Below are positions 1-12,679 of a stretch of 64,000 nt of DNA, in pieces. The stretch is from Atriophallophorus winterbourni (Eukaryota; Platyhelminthes; Trematoda; Plagiorchiida; Microphallidae), in NCBI GenBank assembly GCA_013407085.1, contig JACCGJ010001714.1, positions 1 through 64,000 on the forward strand, written 5' to 3'. Within the stretch, counting starts at the first letter, position 1; every line of letters begins with the position of its first letter. The notes under the pieces are model-generated. The model saw nothing but the letters and a program-made list of their open reading frames with translations, did no database searches and was not told the origin of the DNA. Both the position numbers and the translations under genes were made by a program.

Positions 1-1598
1 CTGATAGTAGAACCATGTTTCGGTAATAGCAATGATGTCAGCAGAAAACTGAGCGTTAAAATGGGATAATTCAGCGATTTTGTCCCGCAAGCACTGTGCA
101 TTTGTGTATAGGCATTTAACAGTGGTTTTCGTGTGTAGCGAGCCTACGCGGATGATGTTTGTATGTCCGACCCCCTGAGAGCCGGACCATTGCAGTTTTT
201 TGAAACAAATTCCGAGTTCAGTCTGTCCGTGTCTTCGCACGGCGTCGCTGCAGCTTGTGTTTCGGAGGCAACCTTCGGTATGCTGAGCCTGAGCTCATTT
301 GGTATATTTTTTCTGTGTATTTTCCAATTTTGTCTGACAAAGGATGTCATAGCAGAAGTTAGGAAAGTGAGTTTTAAAGGGGGTGGTCCATCGCCTTTGT
401 AGTTTGATGACCTCGGTATCCTGAAGGTATTCGCGACAACACTTTCGCGTGCTCCAATCGCTTCTGCAACGTATAACCACTGTTTATAGTCGTGTTGTTG
501 TTGTTTCGCGGCCTCTGTTGTACTGGTAGCCTCTGGAACGCCTAGGAGGATCAGACTGCGCTCATTGATTTTCTTACGAACGTCTCCGCCTCCTTTTCTT
601 TCCCACCAGGGTATATCGGCGTAGATTCGAGTATTGCACGTAGGTATGTCACGTAACAAGTAAGAATTCAAAAGAATAATCTCCATATCCCTCTCACTGT
701 TTAGTGTTACTTTTAGTAGCCGCGCTTCGCCGGAGTGGGGGGAGCTTTGGTGGCGAACCAAACGTGTAACAGCTGAAGGTTTTATCGTTTCCAACCCCAT
801 CAACGTAAAAAGTTTGGACCATTGTTCTAGGTCGTATCGTTGTCTATTCACCAGAAGTGTCTCGCTGGACTCCTGTATGTTGGTACAGATTACAGAGAGA
901 TTTTTGCGATCTTTGGGGCGGCAACATTAGGTGTTAAAACCGATTGTTTGAGCGGAACCACCCGATGAGCCAGCATCTTGGTCTTCGTAACCGTTTTAGT
1001 GACAGAGGAGTTCGCGTCAGAAAAGTGTTTCGAATTATGTGGGCGCTTGTGTACAGGTTGATCATCATCTTTTTCGGTTTGCTGCCTTTCTATAACCGCG
1101 GAAGAAACATGATGTTCACAATCTGCTCTAGATCCGAGTTTACCAATCAGTAGCTCGTTTAGCAGACCTTCGATTCTTTGTACACTACTCTCTAAACATA
1201 AAATTTTCGTATCCGCGTCGGTCTGTTTGCTCACAGTTGTCTTCGTAAAATTTCTCGTTTGAGATCTGCATGTCTGACAGATGTAGCAAACTCCTGGAAT
1301 TTCGTCTGCATTGATAACAGTAAGGGCATCGACGGTCAAAGTAGCATCGCACTTCATATGAACCTTCTCACGACAAACAAAACAATTAGCCTGTCGGGCT
1401 TTGCGGCTTACGGCCTTTCGACAAAGTTTGCACACGTGACCGCTGTCGATGGGCTTCGTTTTTGAGGTCATGGCACCGGAGCGAAAAATTTTCGATCGAT
1501 GGTTCGGGTAAGTGGGTGTGTTCGTGTAGGCCCGTATGATGTGTAGACGGGTTTCGTAGCGGATGAAACGAACTAGGTGAGTGAAAAATCGCGCCTAG
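1..1598 (-). mobile_element. CR1/Jockey-like LINE 'F', 5' part, cut by the window edge
   Basis: This minus-strand non-LTR retrotransposon holds a 5' UTR-like stretch (about 1472-1598), an ORF1 and the first codons of the endonuclease. The endonuclease start reads toward position 1 and contains the family motif TNAQCL followed by AITETW, so the element continues beyond the window. It is related to LINE A (3.3-7.9 kb): the ORF1 proteins share the same order of PHD-like finger, linker and RNA-binding-like domain. The outer 5' boundary is placed only approximately, where LINE G sequence begins. Confidence 0.75.
144..1471 (-). pseudogene. LINE F ORF1 (PHD-like finger protein), one frameshift
   Basis: ORF1 proteins of CR1-type LINEs bind the element RNA. 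The N-terminal part (1471-890) begins MTSKTKPID and carries a cysteine/histidine pattern of PHD type: CKLC, CFVC, HMKC and CQTC within the first 70 residues. The C-terminal part (851-144) resembles the domain that follows in LINE A ORF1, with ILLGVPEA and NTFRIPRSSNYKG as landmarks. The two parts lie in different frames. Reading upstream of 851 in its frame gives a continuation (SVICTN) that matches LINE A, so the break is probably a one-base indel in the short A run near 900-907. I therefore call it a pseudogene, although an assembly error in a homopolymer is possible. Confidence 0.75.
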
Positions 1599-3290
1599 TG
1601 TAGTATGGGTAAAACGCCGCGTAGCTCCTCAAAATTGGATCCGATTTTGTGGTCCAAGGTGACAAGCGAAGTAGAAGTTCGAGCTCTTTCGAACAGTCGT
1701 AAGATCAGTCGAATATTCCGTAGTTTACTCAAACTTGCACGCGTGCGTTCAGTTTGGTTCAGAAGGTAAAGGATGAATTTCTTTAGAAATTGCGTGTTTC
1801 TCTCCAAGAATATTGTGTTCACAATGCTTGTTATGAGAGGAATCCGAAAAGGTATAAAATATCCAGATACGACAAACCGGGAGTGAAGTAGATTCAAAAT
1901 CGTAGGAGCGCCGAAATATACGTCCGTTCAATACAACAATTCTGCGGCTATATGGATACTGGAGGCAATCCAAGCGTGCTTGTCCGAGTAAAGTCGTTAT
2001 GGATAAGAGGGAGAAGATGAAGAAGGACGAGAGATTCCGGGGCTGCTAGTGGACGATAAATTACGCCGATTTTGCAATCTTCGCCTGTAGTCGTTGTCAA
2101 CAAGCAGCATAGCGTGTCCTGAAGCACCAAGTCGGAATCGGTGTGTTCTCTGCATTTGAATCTCTGATCATAAATGAGTGCCACACCTCCTCCAAGTGAT
2201 GCACGGTCTCGACGGAGCAGTGATATGCCAGCAATCTCTAACTCACAATCGTGGATTTCCGGGTTAAGCAAAGTTTCGGTAAAGGCAATTAGCTGATGTC
2301 GTTTTGTCTCACACCAAGCGACAAGTTCGGCAAATTTGTTTATCAAGCAATGGGCATTGGTATAGAGGTATCCATAACAGTTTTGGTAAGTAAAGATGGA
2401 TGGTGTCGTGTGGTGACATAATCTGGGAAAACCGACATTGTCGCGCCGACTCCGGAAGAGTCGGTACTTCTCTGATTTTTGACAAGTTCAGTAGCATATC
2501 GGTCTTTCCAGGTTGAGAGGCGCAAATCGAATTATCTTGTTGACCAAAATAGATTTCTTTATCTGGCTTCAGTCCACAATCGGGAGTCATTTGGGGCGGC
2601 TTTGCGTTCGATTGCTGATTGTGTGTCCCAGCTGAATATTCATCTCTTGGCTCAGTTGATAGCGCTTCATCAATCCGGACAGTATTTGATGCAGAGTGGG
2701 CTGCATTTATATCAGTATTTCTGTAATCGCTAAAGATTACACCTTTTGGGATTTTGTGTTTCCAGCATTTCCTGTTGGAACGTACAGTATCAACCATGGT
2801 ACTCACCAGGAAGTTAACTTTTAGTTGACGTTGCCTATTAACTTTGTAATTCGCCAAGGAAGGCAGTCTGAAAGTATCAACGACAACTGCCTTTTCGACA
2901 CGAATAGTATCAGCCAGAAAACTCCATTGCCTGTAGTCATGCTCAGCTCGCTCGTTAGCCTCAGTATTGTCTGCCAGTTCTGGAACTCCGAGGATGATAA
3001 GATTGCGGTTTGATGTCTTACTTATGTCGTATGTATTATTCCTCCGTTCGCATGATGAATACGAATATTCAGTGAATTATTAGACCCAAATAGGTAAGAA
3101 TTTAGTAGGTCAGGTCACGCTCATTTTTTAAGTTAACCCTCAATAGTTTGGGTTTATCCTGATGATGTGAATCACGCCGTCTAGTTAAACGAGTCAATGC
3201 TAACGGCACTACAGTTCCAAGTTTCATAATTCCACGCAGTTCATTCCATTATTTTCCATCGTGCTTCTGACGGTCTTTGAAGAGAGTGCA
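1599..3290 (-). mobile_element. CR1/Jockey-like LINE 'G' remnant
   Basis: Broken minus-strand LINE. ORF1 C-terminal coding (about 3290-2309) is interrupted by stops and frameshifts but shows the family landmarks LIILGVPEL and NYKVN. It is followed by an endonuclease piece (2346-1948) with AFTETLL, GGGVALIYDQ and IGVIYRP. The stretch 1897-1599 is open on the minus strand but I do not recognise it; it may be a later, rearranged part of the same element. No reverse transcriptase core is visible. Confidence 0.6.
1948..2346 (-). pseudogene. LINE G endonuclease fragment
   Basis: A 132-codon open piece of an apurinic/apyrimidinic-type endonuclease. Visible motifs are AFTETLL (the catalytic-Glu strand), LLRRDRASLGGGVALIYDQ and IGVIYRPLAAPES. 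It lacks the later GDFN and SDH motifs, because the sequence becomes unrelated after about 1990. Upstream in-frame sequence belongs to ORF1, as in LINE A. Confidence 0.65.
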
Positions 3291-3771
3291 TCGAAGAAAA
3301 CTATACACCTTGACCCCATGCAATACTTGACGTGACGTGCGGATGGATTAATTTTGACCTCCGATATTTTTGGATATAACCTTCTTGGTTTTCATCCGAT
3401 CGGTTTGATTTTTTGATATCTATCTGAAAGCTTGCTACGTCGGATCTATTCATATAAGAATCATCCATGTGCGACGTGTTGTTCTTTGTGTACGTCAACC
3501 GTGGTTTTTTCTACAGTTTGTTCGTTTATTTGAATCGCTTTTGTGTTTCTGCTGTTCGATTACCCCATCGGTGTTTATCATTGTCGGGAACTACTCGGAG
3601 AAATACACAACGTGATATCAAATTCACGCCAAAAATCTCAAAGGGAATCTGGCAAATTAGCAGCTAAATCGAGTGACGAAATTTTCCGACAACCCGTCAT
3701 TTTCCGTCAACCCCGCACAGTACCACAAACCAACCGCAGCCGTATCGATTTTTGTGCTCTGATTTGTACTT

Positions 3772-5460
3772 TTGGTTGACCCCGTTAACATGAAACAATC
3801 TGATGTTCGCGAAACGTGCGTCGTATGCATGAAAGTCGTCAGTGGTAAGGTCAAATCTGTCACGTGTCAAAACTGTTCCCACAAATGCCACGCAAAATGC
3901 GACAAATCATTGACCTCGGATGCGCTATCGATCCTGATGGATGAAAACATGTCTGGTGTATGCTACGTGTGCAAAAGTTGTCGAGCTAAACCAAACGCAG
4001 ATTTAACTGCTCGAACAAGTGTTGCGCAAAGCAACCTGGATGATCGGATGCTGAGCTTAGAGGTTATCATACAAACGTTGAAGACATCGGTAGAGACTCA
4101 AAATTCTCATTTTGCAAGTATGTTTTTCAATAAATCGGAAACCACTGACGGTAATACCAGTCAGATAAACGCTAAATCTTCGATCTTTCAACACGAATCT
4201 TTAGGTGTTGCAAATGTGCCGGAGTGTCTTGAGGAGCGTCCTTTTCATCAAAAGGCCACCTTTACAAATGCGACTGTTAAAGGCCTGTCTGCCCAAAACA
4301 TCCCTGGTCCGCAAAAAGATACGAAGCCAGATCCACCTGCTCACCCGGAGGATAAGCGAAAATCCTTAGGTTCAAAATCAATAGTCATGGTGCAAAACAC
4401 TCCCAAAGTGGACACTATAGGTATTCGATCTAAGGTAGTTGAAACGTCCAGCAACCAGCGAAAGCGCCAAAAACACAGTGTGCATTCGCTCCACGGACTA
4501 AGCGTGATTTGCACCAACGTAAAGGAAACGAGTGCCACCTTACTAGGGGACAGGCTAAAGCACGATAAAGAAGAATGGAAAAGGTTGTGCAACAACATGG
4601 ACTTGAAACCAGTTGAACCACTATCATTGATACGACTAAGTCGTAAACCTACTTCTTCAAATCTGGACCAGCCAAGATTGCTCAGAATCACGGTTCACTC
4701 TGAAAGGGATCTTGAAAACATCTTACTATCCGCTTTTCTCCTGCGTAAGGAGCGTTGAGAGACCACTGCAAGGATCTTTGCTGATGTGCCCTGGTGGGAA
4801 AGGGCCCGAAAGGACCAGCAACAAAACCAAACGAAACAGAGGGATGATCGAAGTATAATCCTTTTGGGAGTTCCAGAAGCTGATGGAGCAACTGATAAAG
4901 CGGTGCAGCGCAAACACGATCAGTTACAATGGAGATTCCTCAGTGATATACTTGGTTTGCATGATGTAGCTGTGATGGACACGTTCCGCATCCCCAAATC
5001 TACGAATTATGAGGGCATCGGTCCTAATCCCCTTAAAATAACGTTCTTGCGTAATGATATGTTGAACACGGTCAAAACTCGTTGGGAAAATGGCCGCAGA
5101 ATAATCCCGCGAGAAATTAGACTAGGTGCATCGAAACAACATATTGGAAAGATAGATGCACCACTAAGTTCAATAGAAACACTACCAAGTCAATCAGTTG
5201 TTGACGTGTCAGAAACAATTTCAGCCGATACGATAGATCACTGTGTTCCAACAGTACAACCCCAAAACGATCAAGCATCCCTGCAAGCAAAAAAACCTTC
5301 AGTTGCCGACTCTGGAAGAGTCGGCCTAACATATATTCTGCACTCCACTTGCCTTCTTCCCCACACCCCATCCTTGTTGAGAAAAACAACTATGAAATGC
5401 ATCTACACCAACGCACAATGTCTCGGAAACAAAATCGGTGAACTGCGTGCAGTTTTTTGA
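3772..5460 (+). pseudogene. LINE A ORF1, PHD-like finger protein, one in-frame stop
   Basis: The frame is open from ATG 3772 (or 3790, MKQSDV) to 5460 except for a TGA at 4756-4758. Copy 2 has a leucine codon (tta) there, so this is a single point change. The N-terminus shows a PHD-like pattern (CVVC, CQNC, HAKC, CKSC within about 80 residues). A serine/lysine-rich linker follows, then the conserved C-terminal domain (ILLGVPEADG, FRIPKSTNYEG). The frame runs without a stop into the beginning of the endonuclease (TNAQCL), so ORF1 and endonuclease may have been one long reading frame. A TGA at 5458-5460 in an indel-altered stretch then ends it. Confidence 0.75.
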
Positions 5461-7503
5461 GATGTTCACCAGACATCATCGCCGTAACGGAAACGTGGCT
5501 GCAGACTCAGCAAACAAATAGTGAACTTGAATTACCAGGAATGTCACTTATTCGTCATGACCGTGAAACCAGAGGAGGAGAAGTAGCTTTGTATCATAGC
5601 CAAAACCTTCTGTGCCGTGAGATAACGGATCCAGTCATCGTGTTACGGGATACACTCTGGTGATCAATCCGACTAGCTAACGGCGAAGACTGTGTTTTGG
5701 GAGTAGTATATCGCCCACCGTCTGCACAAGAAACTTACATTCTAGCCCTAATGGATAAAATTCGCATGGTTACTTCCAGATTCACTTGTGGATTTTTGAT
5801 TATGGGTGACTTCAATTTACCGAATCTGCAGAGCAGTACCATTTACCCAGAACACTCCCTCGAGCGCGCATTCAGTGAGTTGTTTGACGATATTCCTCTT
5901 TATAACCACATTACATGTAATACCCGATACCGCGGAAACGATTTACCCTCACTCTTGGATCTCGTTCTGACAAGCAATGAACATGACATTGATAACGTTG
6001 CTTACGAAAGTCCACTGGGACTAAGTGATCACGTCGTCATCCAGTTTGACTATCTGTTTGAAGCTGTAAAAACAAATGATGCCCGTAAAAGAGTTAGGCT
6101 GATCAACACTATGGAGTTGAGTGATGCTCTGAAAAACACGTTTAACTGCCAACCGGAAACCAGCAACGTGCATGAGTTTTGGATATGGCTAATATCTAAT
6201 CTCAAAAGTTCAATTGAAGTGAGCTCCGAATTTCTCCTCAGTAACTCAAGCAAAAACTTGAATTTAAACTAAGAAGTAGAACTTGTAAGTAGTTAACGGT
6301 ACGGAACATTGCTTGGCGACACCATCGGCAAAACCCATCATCAGAGACCCGGGAAACATTCCGTTTACTGCGGAACAAAGTAAACAAATTTGTCATCTAA
6401 GACAAGTTGTGCTTCCAAGAAGTGATATCACGCATGATGGAGCGAAACCCCAAAATACTTTATCGTATGGTTAACGATGAGGCTAAGGTGAAACCTATAG
6501 TTGCGTCCGTGAACACGTCAGTTGGAACAACAACTGCAGCAGAAACTGCTGAAGCTTTAGCCACGTTTCCTTCAACGGTCCTCAACCCGAGAGAACATGC
6601 AGTAAACATCCCAAATCAATCAATTTTAAACACGGTTGCCAGTAGTGAAATAAATGTCACTTCGAAACGCGTCTTTCAAGCTTTATTTAATCTAAAAACT
6701 TGAAAGTCACCTGGGGACGACGGAATAACTCCGCTAATAATGAAGCAATGTGCGAGTTTGATATACAAACCACTCACTTATTTGTTCGAGCAAACACTGG
6801 CAAGCGGAGTGATTCCTACAGATTGGAAACGAGGAATAATTTCTCCAATTTACAAAGGTGGAAATCGCTCCGATGTTTCCAAATCGGACTAACCAGGTAC
6901 GTGTAGATGGTGCATTATCCAAACCAATTACTGCAACTAGCGGAGTTCCCCAGTCCTTGGTCCGATCCTCTTTCTGGTTTATAGCAATGAAATACCGTAA
7001 ATTGTTCGATGTAAGATTTCGTTATTGGCGGACGACATAAAGATTTGGCACAGCATTCGTAGTTCAGAAGACTGTCTGCTATTACAAAAGGATCTTGATG
7101 CGTTTCACAGCTGGTCGTTGAAGAACAAACAGCCGTTTAACTTTACCAAATGCAGGATCATGAATGTGGGGAATCCAGTAGAGTTCACATCATATAGGTT
7201 CACATGTCCTTGAAAATTGCAGTGAAAAAAGATTTGGGTGTCTGGATATGCTCCAGTATAAAAACATCACTTCAAACTAATGCTGACATTCTAAATCTAC
7301 TCAAACAGGTATTTCGGAACTTTTTGCACAAGATTTTCCCGAAGATTATGAATACATACTTCAGACCAGTCATGGAATACGGTGTGCAGACTTGGTCTCC
7401 GTGGCTAAAAAGGGATGTAGAACTTATGCAGCGAATCTATCACCGCTCAACAAAACTATATCTCAGCATCCGAAACAAGACTTATAAAGAAAATATAGCT
7501 TAA
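5395..7503 (+). pseudogene. LINE A endonuclease-reverse transcriptase, broken and internally deleted
   Basis: Encodes the enzyme pair that nicks target DNA and reverse-transcribes LINE RNA. Endonuclease landmarks in order are TNAQCL, AVTETWL, RGGEVALYHS, GVVYRPPS, MGDFNLPN, LLDLVLTS and GLSDHVV (split over three frames, 5395-6270). The reverse transcriptase starts near 6670 with a degenerate PGDDGI motif and reaches ISPIYKGGNRSDVS near 6870. It then jumps directly to sequence that normally follows the F-DFSKAFD motif (VDGALSKPITATSGVPQ). The catalytic motif is degraded to LADDIK near 7024. The C-terminal region (YRPVMEYGVQTWSPW type) is at 7200-7503 and weaker traces run to about 7830. Not functional. 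Confidence 0.75.
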
Positions 7504-7930
7504 CTGAATCTGCTCGACTTACCATATTGACGAATCGGAGGAGACCTTATCTTACTTTACAAAACATTACATACCCCGAGCCAACCCTTACAGGATTTAT
7601 TCACGCGAAGGGATACGAGAAATTATCAGATCCATGATTATGTGCTGTTCGTACCCCATTCCCGCCTGAACAGTAGAAGGTAATTTTACTCTGTCCGTGT
7701 CTGTTTTACTTGGAACAGTTTACCTTCAACCCTTGATCACTCCACTAGCTTGCATCAATTTAAAACGAAATTATACGACTTTTTATTGAATTGTTCCTTT
7801 CCCGAACACTTATATACTGCTTATTCTAATTCCTAACTTGTTTATACACTTACATTTCAATTTTACCATCCTATGGTTGTTGTTAAGCTTGTTGCTTTTT
7901 AGACCATTAAAAACCTTGAATTACCTTGAA

Positions 7931-9353
7931 TATAATATATTTTGAAATTCGCGCATTTCAGATTATGAAAAGTTTCGATTACGAACAATCAATCTGTGGG
8001 AACGCGATTTTCTATCAAACCGGCAACACGTAAGAATGCAAACAGAGAGTTTACTATTTATGCACACGTTTGATGAAAACAAATCGAAAAATTTATCGTT
8101 CCTTTAGAAGGTTATCGATTGTTGAACAGACGTGGGCGTCATTTATTAACCAGCACAATATACACATCGTCCCCGCTGGCCAGAAAGCGCACAGTCCACG
8201 ATGTTTCATTGTCCATCAATTGTGTTGTGAAACTTAACCAGCTTTACGTGCAAAGTCTGGAAAAAATCGATTGAAAAACCGCTGTGGGATGCAGCATTTT
8301 TATGTGTGCACACAATCCATTGTTGTTGTAGGTGGACATCAACATGCCAAAATCGATTGCGGACTTTCATGGGCAAAGCCGAAACGTTTCTCGTTACCCG
8401 AACAATAATTTTGTCTTCACATGTTTTTCAAGAGCTTTTCTAACAGAAAGCAAAGTTGATAAAATAATGTGCCTAATCGTAGATTCGAGTTTATATTCGG
8501 TGTATGCCAAATTTCAGGGGAAAACAATTGGGTGAATATACAGAAAAAGACTTGCGATTGCCTTTATCAACATTTTATAGAATGTATTGAGTGAACTGGA
8601 AGAGAACAGCCTAAAGCTACTCAAACAAATAATCCTTATCCGCATACAATAGAAATGTAAGTTCACAAAGCTGATCGAACTCCCATCCCCTACAAACAAG
8701 ATTCAGAAATGCATGGTGATGAAAAGCAGTTACCTCTACAGTTACCGAAGCATAGTAAATATTTTTTGATGGAGAAGAAAATGTCCACTTTAATACTTAC
8801 CACGAGCTAATACGCAGGTGCAGTAAAATCGTTATGCAACAAATATGTGCCCAAATTCCGATTGAAAAGCAAACGGATTTACAAGAGCCACAGGATAAAA
8901 ATGTTTATGTTGACAGATGCAAGTGAAATGGAGGTTTGGGGTACATAAGTGGAAACGATCTTCATGTGTGTAGCATCGAAATTTTTCGCATACGATTTCG
9001 GACACTCGAGACACTGTCCGCGCTATCTGTACTGTTTCTTGCATCCACCGCATGCGGTCCCTCCCTTATCGCTGTCATAATATGAATGTGCGAAGTGCAT
9101 TATCGATGAGCGCTAATCATGAATGATTTGCGGAACTATACACTCCGTCACAACACACGAGCAAGAAGCGCCGTAAAGTTGGACGACGACAATTGCGAAC
9201 TCGTAATATTTCGGTTTCGGATTGATTGCATTCGATCGGTTCGAGCGACAACATCTTCGGAATTATGCGAAGATGGCAAACGTCAGCCGCAATCGAACGA
9301 TATGCAATTCCTTTATGTTAGTCAAACGAGCCCTGCGTGGTGAGGGATTGAAA
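7931..9353. other. unassigned intergenic DNA
   Basis: Between LINE A and an LTR-like block I see no convincing coding sequence, RNA gene or repeat. Short open frames at 8332-8535 and 9119-9343 have no recognisable motif and look like chance. Confidence 0.5.
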
Positions 9354-9560
9354 TGTGCCAATTGGCACGAAATCGACTGAACAGTCAAATCGAAGTGACA
9401 ACCGGGACAGACATGGTGAGGATCAACGTTGTGATTTTTTTGTTTTGCCTATATAAGATAATCCTGTTTCGTTATTTGTCTTGTGCCTAATAAAAGCCTT
9501 TGGCCAATGGGCTCCTCTTGTGTTGTGGAATTCGCAGGTGTACGCGATTGGCGTTAGACA
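9354..9560 (+). repeat. LTR-like remnant (TATA box and poly(A) signal)
   Basis: This block has the order of signals seen in a retroelement LTR: a palindromic start (TGTGCCAATTGGCAC), a TATATAAG box at 9450-9457 and an AATAAA at 9489-9494. About 60 bp further comes GATTGGCGTTAGACAAG (9547-9563), which could be a primer site beginning TGGCG. No partner LTR or internal ORF was found, so a solo or truncated LTR is the best guess. It could also be a host promoter-like stretch. Confidence 0.3.
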
Positions 9561-9824
9561 AGTTGACCGCCAGAATAAAGCGAGACACAATCGATGTGCG
9601 TGCGTGCAAGCGGGGGGTAACGTGACTATTGTTGGACCGATGTAACCGAAATGTGATCATTGGCCGGGCGTGTGCCAGCTGCCACTTGTAAACCTAAAAT
9701 GGGCTGACGCCATCATTCCCGTCTTCTCTCAACCTCACCCGCTACAATTAAATGGGTACAATAAGATTAAATTTAGCAAGCCTTAAAACAGTGGAAATGC
9801 GGAATAATAATACAGGAGTAATTA

Positions 9825-10330
9825 TATCAACCTAAATAGGTGGTAGTCGTTTCGGATCCGGCCAATTTACCACCATATGACGTTCCTTTCAGTGGTATCT
9901 GAAGTATTGGAACGCTTGGTGTGCACAAGTGTTATCATGCACTTCGAAAGCCATGAAATTATTCGTCAGGCACAACTTGGATTTAGAAAAACATACTCAT
10001 ACTTGTCTAACTTGCTCACGACTTTAAATGATTGGACGCCAGCATTAGACTATGGGTGTTGCGTGCATGTCTGTACTAAGATATCTCTAATGGTTTCAAT
10101 CGGGTTCTTAATATTTATAATTGATCTACCGCAATTGGTACGATGTAAACTTGTTCTTATCTGGATGAAGGTCAACTCTGTTGAGGATTGCCTAGTTTTG
10201 CAAACAGGCCTAAATAAGCTCACCAGTGGTTAATTCAAAACAAGCTGACTTTCAACTTTGGGAAATTTTGCAAGTTGGAAAACCCTTCCCTTCCTCATAC
10301 ATAACTTGTCGGTCATATGCTTCAGCAAAG
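9825..10330 (+). pseudogene. LINE reverse transcriptase remnant
   Basis: A degraded reverse transcriptase piece. GGSRSDPANLPP followed by SVVSEVLERLV and QAQLGFRKTYSYLSNLL match the usual CR1/Jockey order (NYRPIALL...SKVLE...QHGFR...S..NLL). An open stretch runs 9877-10233. The catalytic FADD region is not recognisable and the element is truncated at both ends. RTE-1 follows in the opposite direction. Confidence 0.55.
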
Positions 10331-10519
10331 TTTATCGCAAAAAGATCTAGTCATCTAGTGTGCGGAACTGTGAAAAACAGCCTGTAGTGTGAGGCCGTCT
10401 ATAAGCGTGCATGCATCAATTATCAAGATTTTATGGGGAACAAAAAGCAATCGCTTTACATGTACCGTTGGATGACGGCTATAAAATACAGAGGATGCAA
10501 TTAAAATTAAATTGAGGTG

Positions 10520-12664
10520 ATCATCATCATCATGTAAGCACAAGTATGGAGCCGACAAAGTGCCAATCAGATACGCAGAAGGAAAGGAAGCAGGCACCGA
10601 AATACGCAAAAGCAATGCACAAAAAGCAGCTAGCTTGTTTTTGTAGTTTTCCACTGCCTGCGATTTTTTGTTTTTTGTGTTTTTATGTAAAATAATACCA
10701 GATAAAAAATATGACACACATAATAAAATACACTGGCGCCACTGACTTCGGTTTGTAGCCATATCGCGTAAGGTTTCCAGCCAACTATTAGGTGGAGCTT
10801 TTGGACCCCACCCCGGCAAACGAATACGCCCAACTGAGCCTAGCGCTACAGTGAGTTTCTTCATCCCAACGCGAACGTCCTGGACTGGCCACCTGATCTT
10901 TTCTGTCAGCTTCTTCAGGGCGCTGCGATAAGTGCGCGTAACGGAAACGGTGAGTAGGCATTCTTAAAACATGTCCCAACCATCGCAAGCGAGCAAGCAT
11001 CAGCATTTCTCTCAGTCCGTGGCCACCTGGTCCTAACATCCGCTTGCAGACATCTATATTTGTAACACGATGCTGCCACCGAATGCGAGCAATTCAAAGC
11101 AGGCAACGGGTATCAGAAACAGAAAGCCGACGGACATCTTCCGCTTGGATAGACCAGGTTTTGCAGCCATAAAGGTGTAGCACGCACCACTGCGTTGTAC
11201 ACTCGGCCTTTAGTATGGAGTGAAACATCGCGTCGACGCCACAGGTGGCGAAGGTTAGCAAACGCTGCACCCGCTTTGCGAACACGATGTGAGATCTCGT
11301 CCTCGACACAACCTCCAGCGGAGATACAACTGCCAAGGTAAACAAAGCTGTCGACCAATTCAAGATTGACATCGCACACAGTTAGGTTTGGAAGAGCGCC
11401 GCTCCAATTCTGGGTAAGTGTTTTACACTTGTTAGGCGCAAAGCACATGCCATACCTTGAAGCTTCAAGTGCCAGGCGGTCCAGGGCTTGTTGCATTATA
11501 TGAGGGTCGTCTCCCAGAAGTGCGATGTCATCGGCATACTCTAGCTCGGTCGCTCGCTCACCCGGCAGAAGTTCAACACCTGTGCCCACCAGTCCAGCTA
11601 AAGCTTTTCTCAGGACATCGTCGATCGCGAAGTTAAAAAGGAACGGCGAGATAGGGCAGCCCTGCCGCACCCCGCTGGAGATATTGAACGAGGACGACAA
11701 TTGTCCGTACGCTCGAACCCTGCCGAAGTTTGGCAATATAATGCTTTCAAGATCCAAACATACTTATCGGGCACTCCATGTCTCAGTAGACAGTTCCAAA
11801 GACTTTCACGATCGATTGAATCGAATGCCGCTCGGATGTCAAGGAATACCACGATAGTTGGTTTACGAAAAGTGTGGCGTTGCTCCAGTAACTGACGGAG
11901 TGTGAAAATTTGATCTATGCACCCTCGGCCGGCACGAAACCCAGTTTGCTCCTCACGGATTTGCTCTTCCCGTTTAGTACTCAATCGGTGAAGCAGAATG
12001 GACGCCAGTATTTTAGGAGCTACTGAAATGAGACTGATACCCCGATGATTTTCACAGGAATCGCGCCGTCCCTTTTTGAAAATCGGAGCATTTACTGATT
12101 CTCTCCAATAGATCGGAACGCGTTCCTCAGCCCATATGTTGGCGAACAGCGCTTGAAGTTCGCGAACTAAAGCGAAACCGCCATCTTTGAACAATGACGG
12201 AAGCAAAGCATCAGCACCTGATGCCCGATGGCGCTTAAGGCTCCGGACTACACTGTAAATCTCTTATTGAGTCGGAGCCTCAAGAGACCATGGCTACAGT
12301 GTTCCGTATTCTCGAAATCAGTGGCTGCAGAAGGCCAGTTAAACTGTGCTTCAAAATGTTCTGCCCATCGCTCCATACGTCTGTGCATGTTAAAAACTGA
12401 CAAACCATCTGCTTCACGTATCAACTCACTGATGCCTGGTCGCCCGCTTCCAGTTGTTCTGATGAGTTGGAACAATTTTCTGAAATTGCCTACAGCTGCC
12501 GCAGATTCCATTTCCGTAGCCTTAGAACTCCACCAACTTTCCCTGTCGGTTCTCAAACTGGCAACCAGTTTACGTTTAATAAGCCTTCGTGACGCATCAT
12601 GTATGCTATCCGCATAAAGCAACCGACGTTGGTCCATTAATTGGAGATAATTCGCAGAAACCCT
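10520..12664 (-). mobile_element. RTE-clade LINE, copy RTE-1 (5' truncated)
   Basis: Minus-strand RTE element that starts inside the coding region near 12664 and ends at 10522-10533 in four ATG repeats (CAT on the plus strand), the microsatellite tail expected of RTE elements. The 3' end preceding the tail (TTGGCACTTTGTC, then ACTTGTGCTT) is shared with the other RTE copies here. The coding part retains the reverse transcriptase with short frame breaks. It lies outside the kinase gene. Confidence 0.85.
11113..12617 (-). pseudogene. RTE-1 reverse transcriptase
   Basis: Minus-strand RTE polymerase in several open blocks (12736-12248, 12206-11610, 11757-11113). Motifs in order are NHRGISLISVAPK, QTGFRAGRGCIDQIF, VFLDIRAAFDSIDRES, SGVRQGCPISPFLFN and the catalytic LEYADDIALL. 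The C-terminal part continues past 11113 in other frames (WLGHVLRMPTH, about 10950). Frame changes near 12240, 11720 and 11150 break it. Relative to RTE-3 it keeps a 34-bp segment near 12149-12182 that is missing there, and it lacks the 345-bp insertion at 27184-27528. It is therefore a useful picture of the pre-insertion state. Confidence 0.85.
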
Positions 12665-12679
12665 GTGATTGAGGTTATT

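Larger units (their letters stand above)
3291..7930 (+). mobile_element. CR1/Jockey-like LINE 'A', copy 1, nearly full length
   Basis: Plus-strand LINE with a 5' leader (start uncertain, about 3291-3771), ORF1 (3772-5460), an endonuclease (5395-6250) and a reverse transcriptase region (6300-7830). It ends in a 3' repeat built from CCTTGAATTA units near 7907-7930. Stops and frameshifts break both ORFs. A closely similar second copy lies at 50991-57772. In both copies the reverse transcriptase has lost the same internal block. Confidence 0.8.

Noticed and set aside
8332..9343. Small ORFs between LINE A and 9.35 kb as host genes
   Set aside because: No domain, no splice support and ordinary chance length for this base composition.
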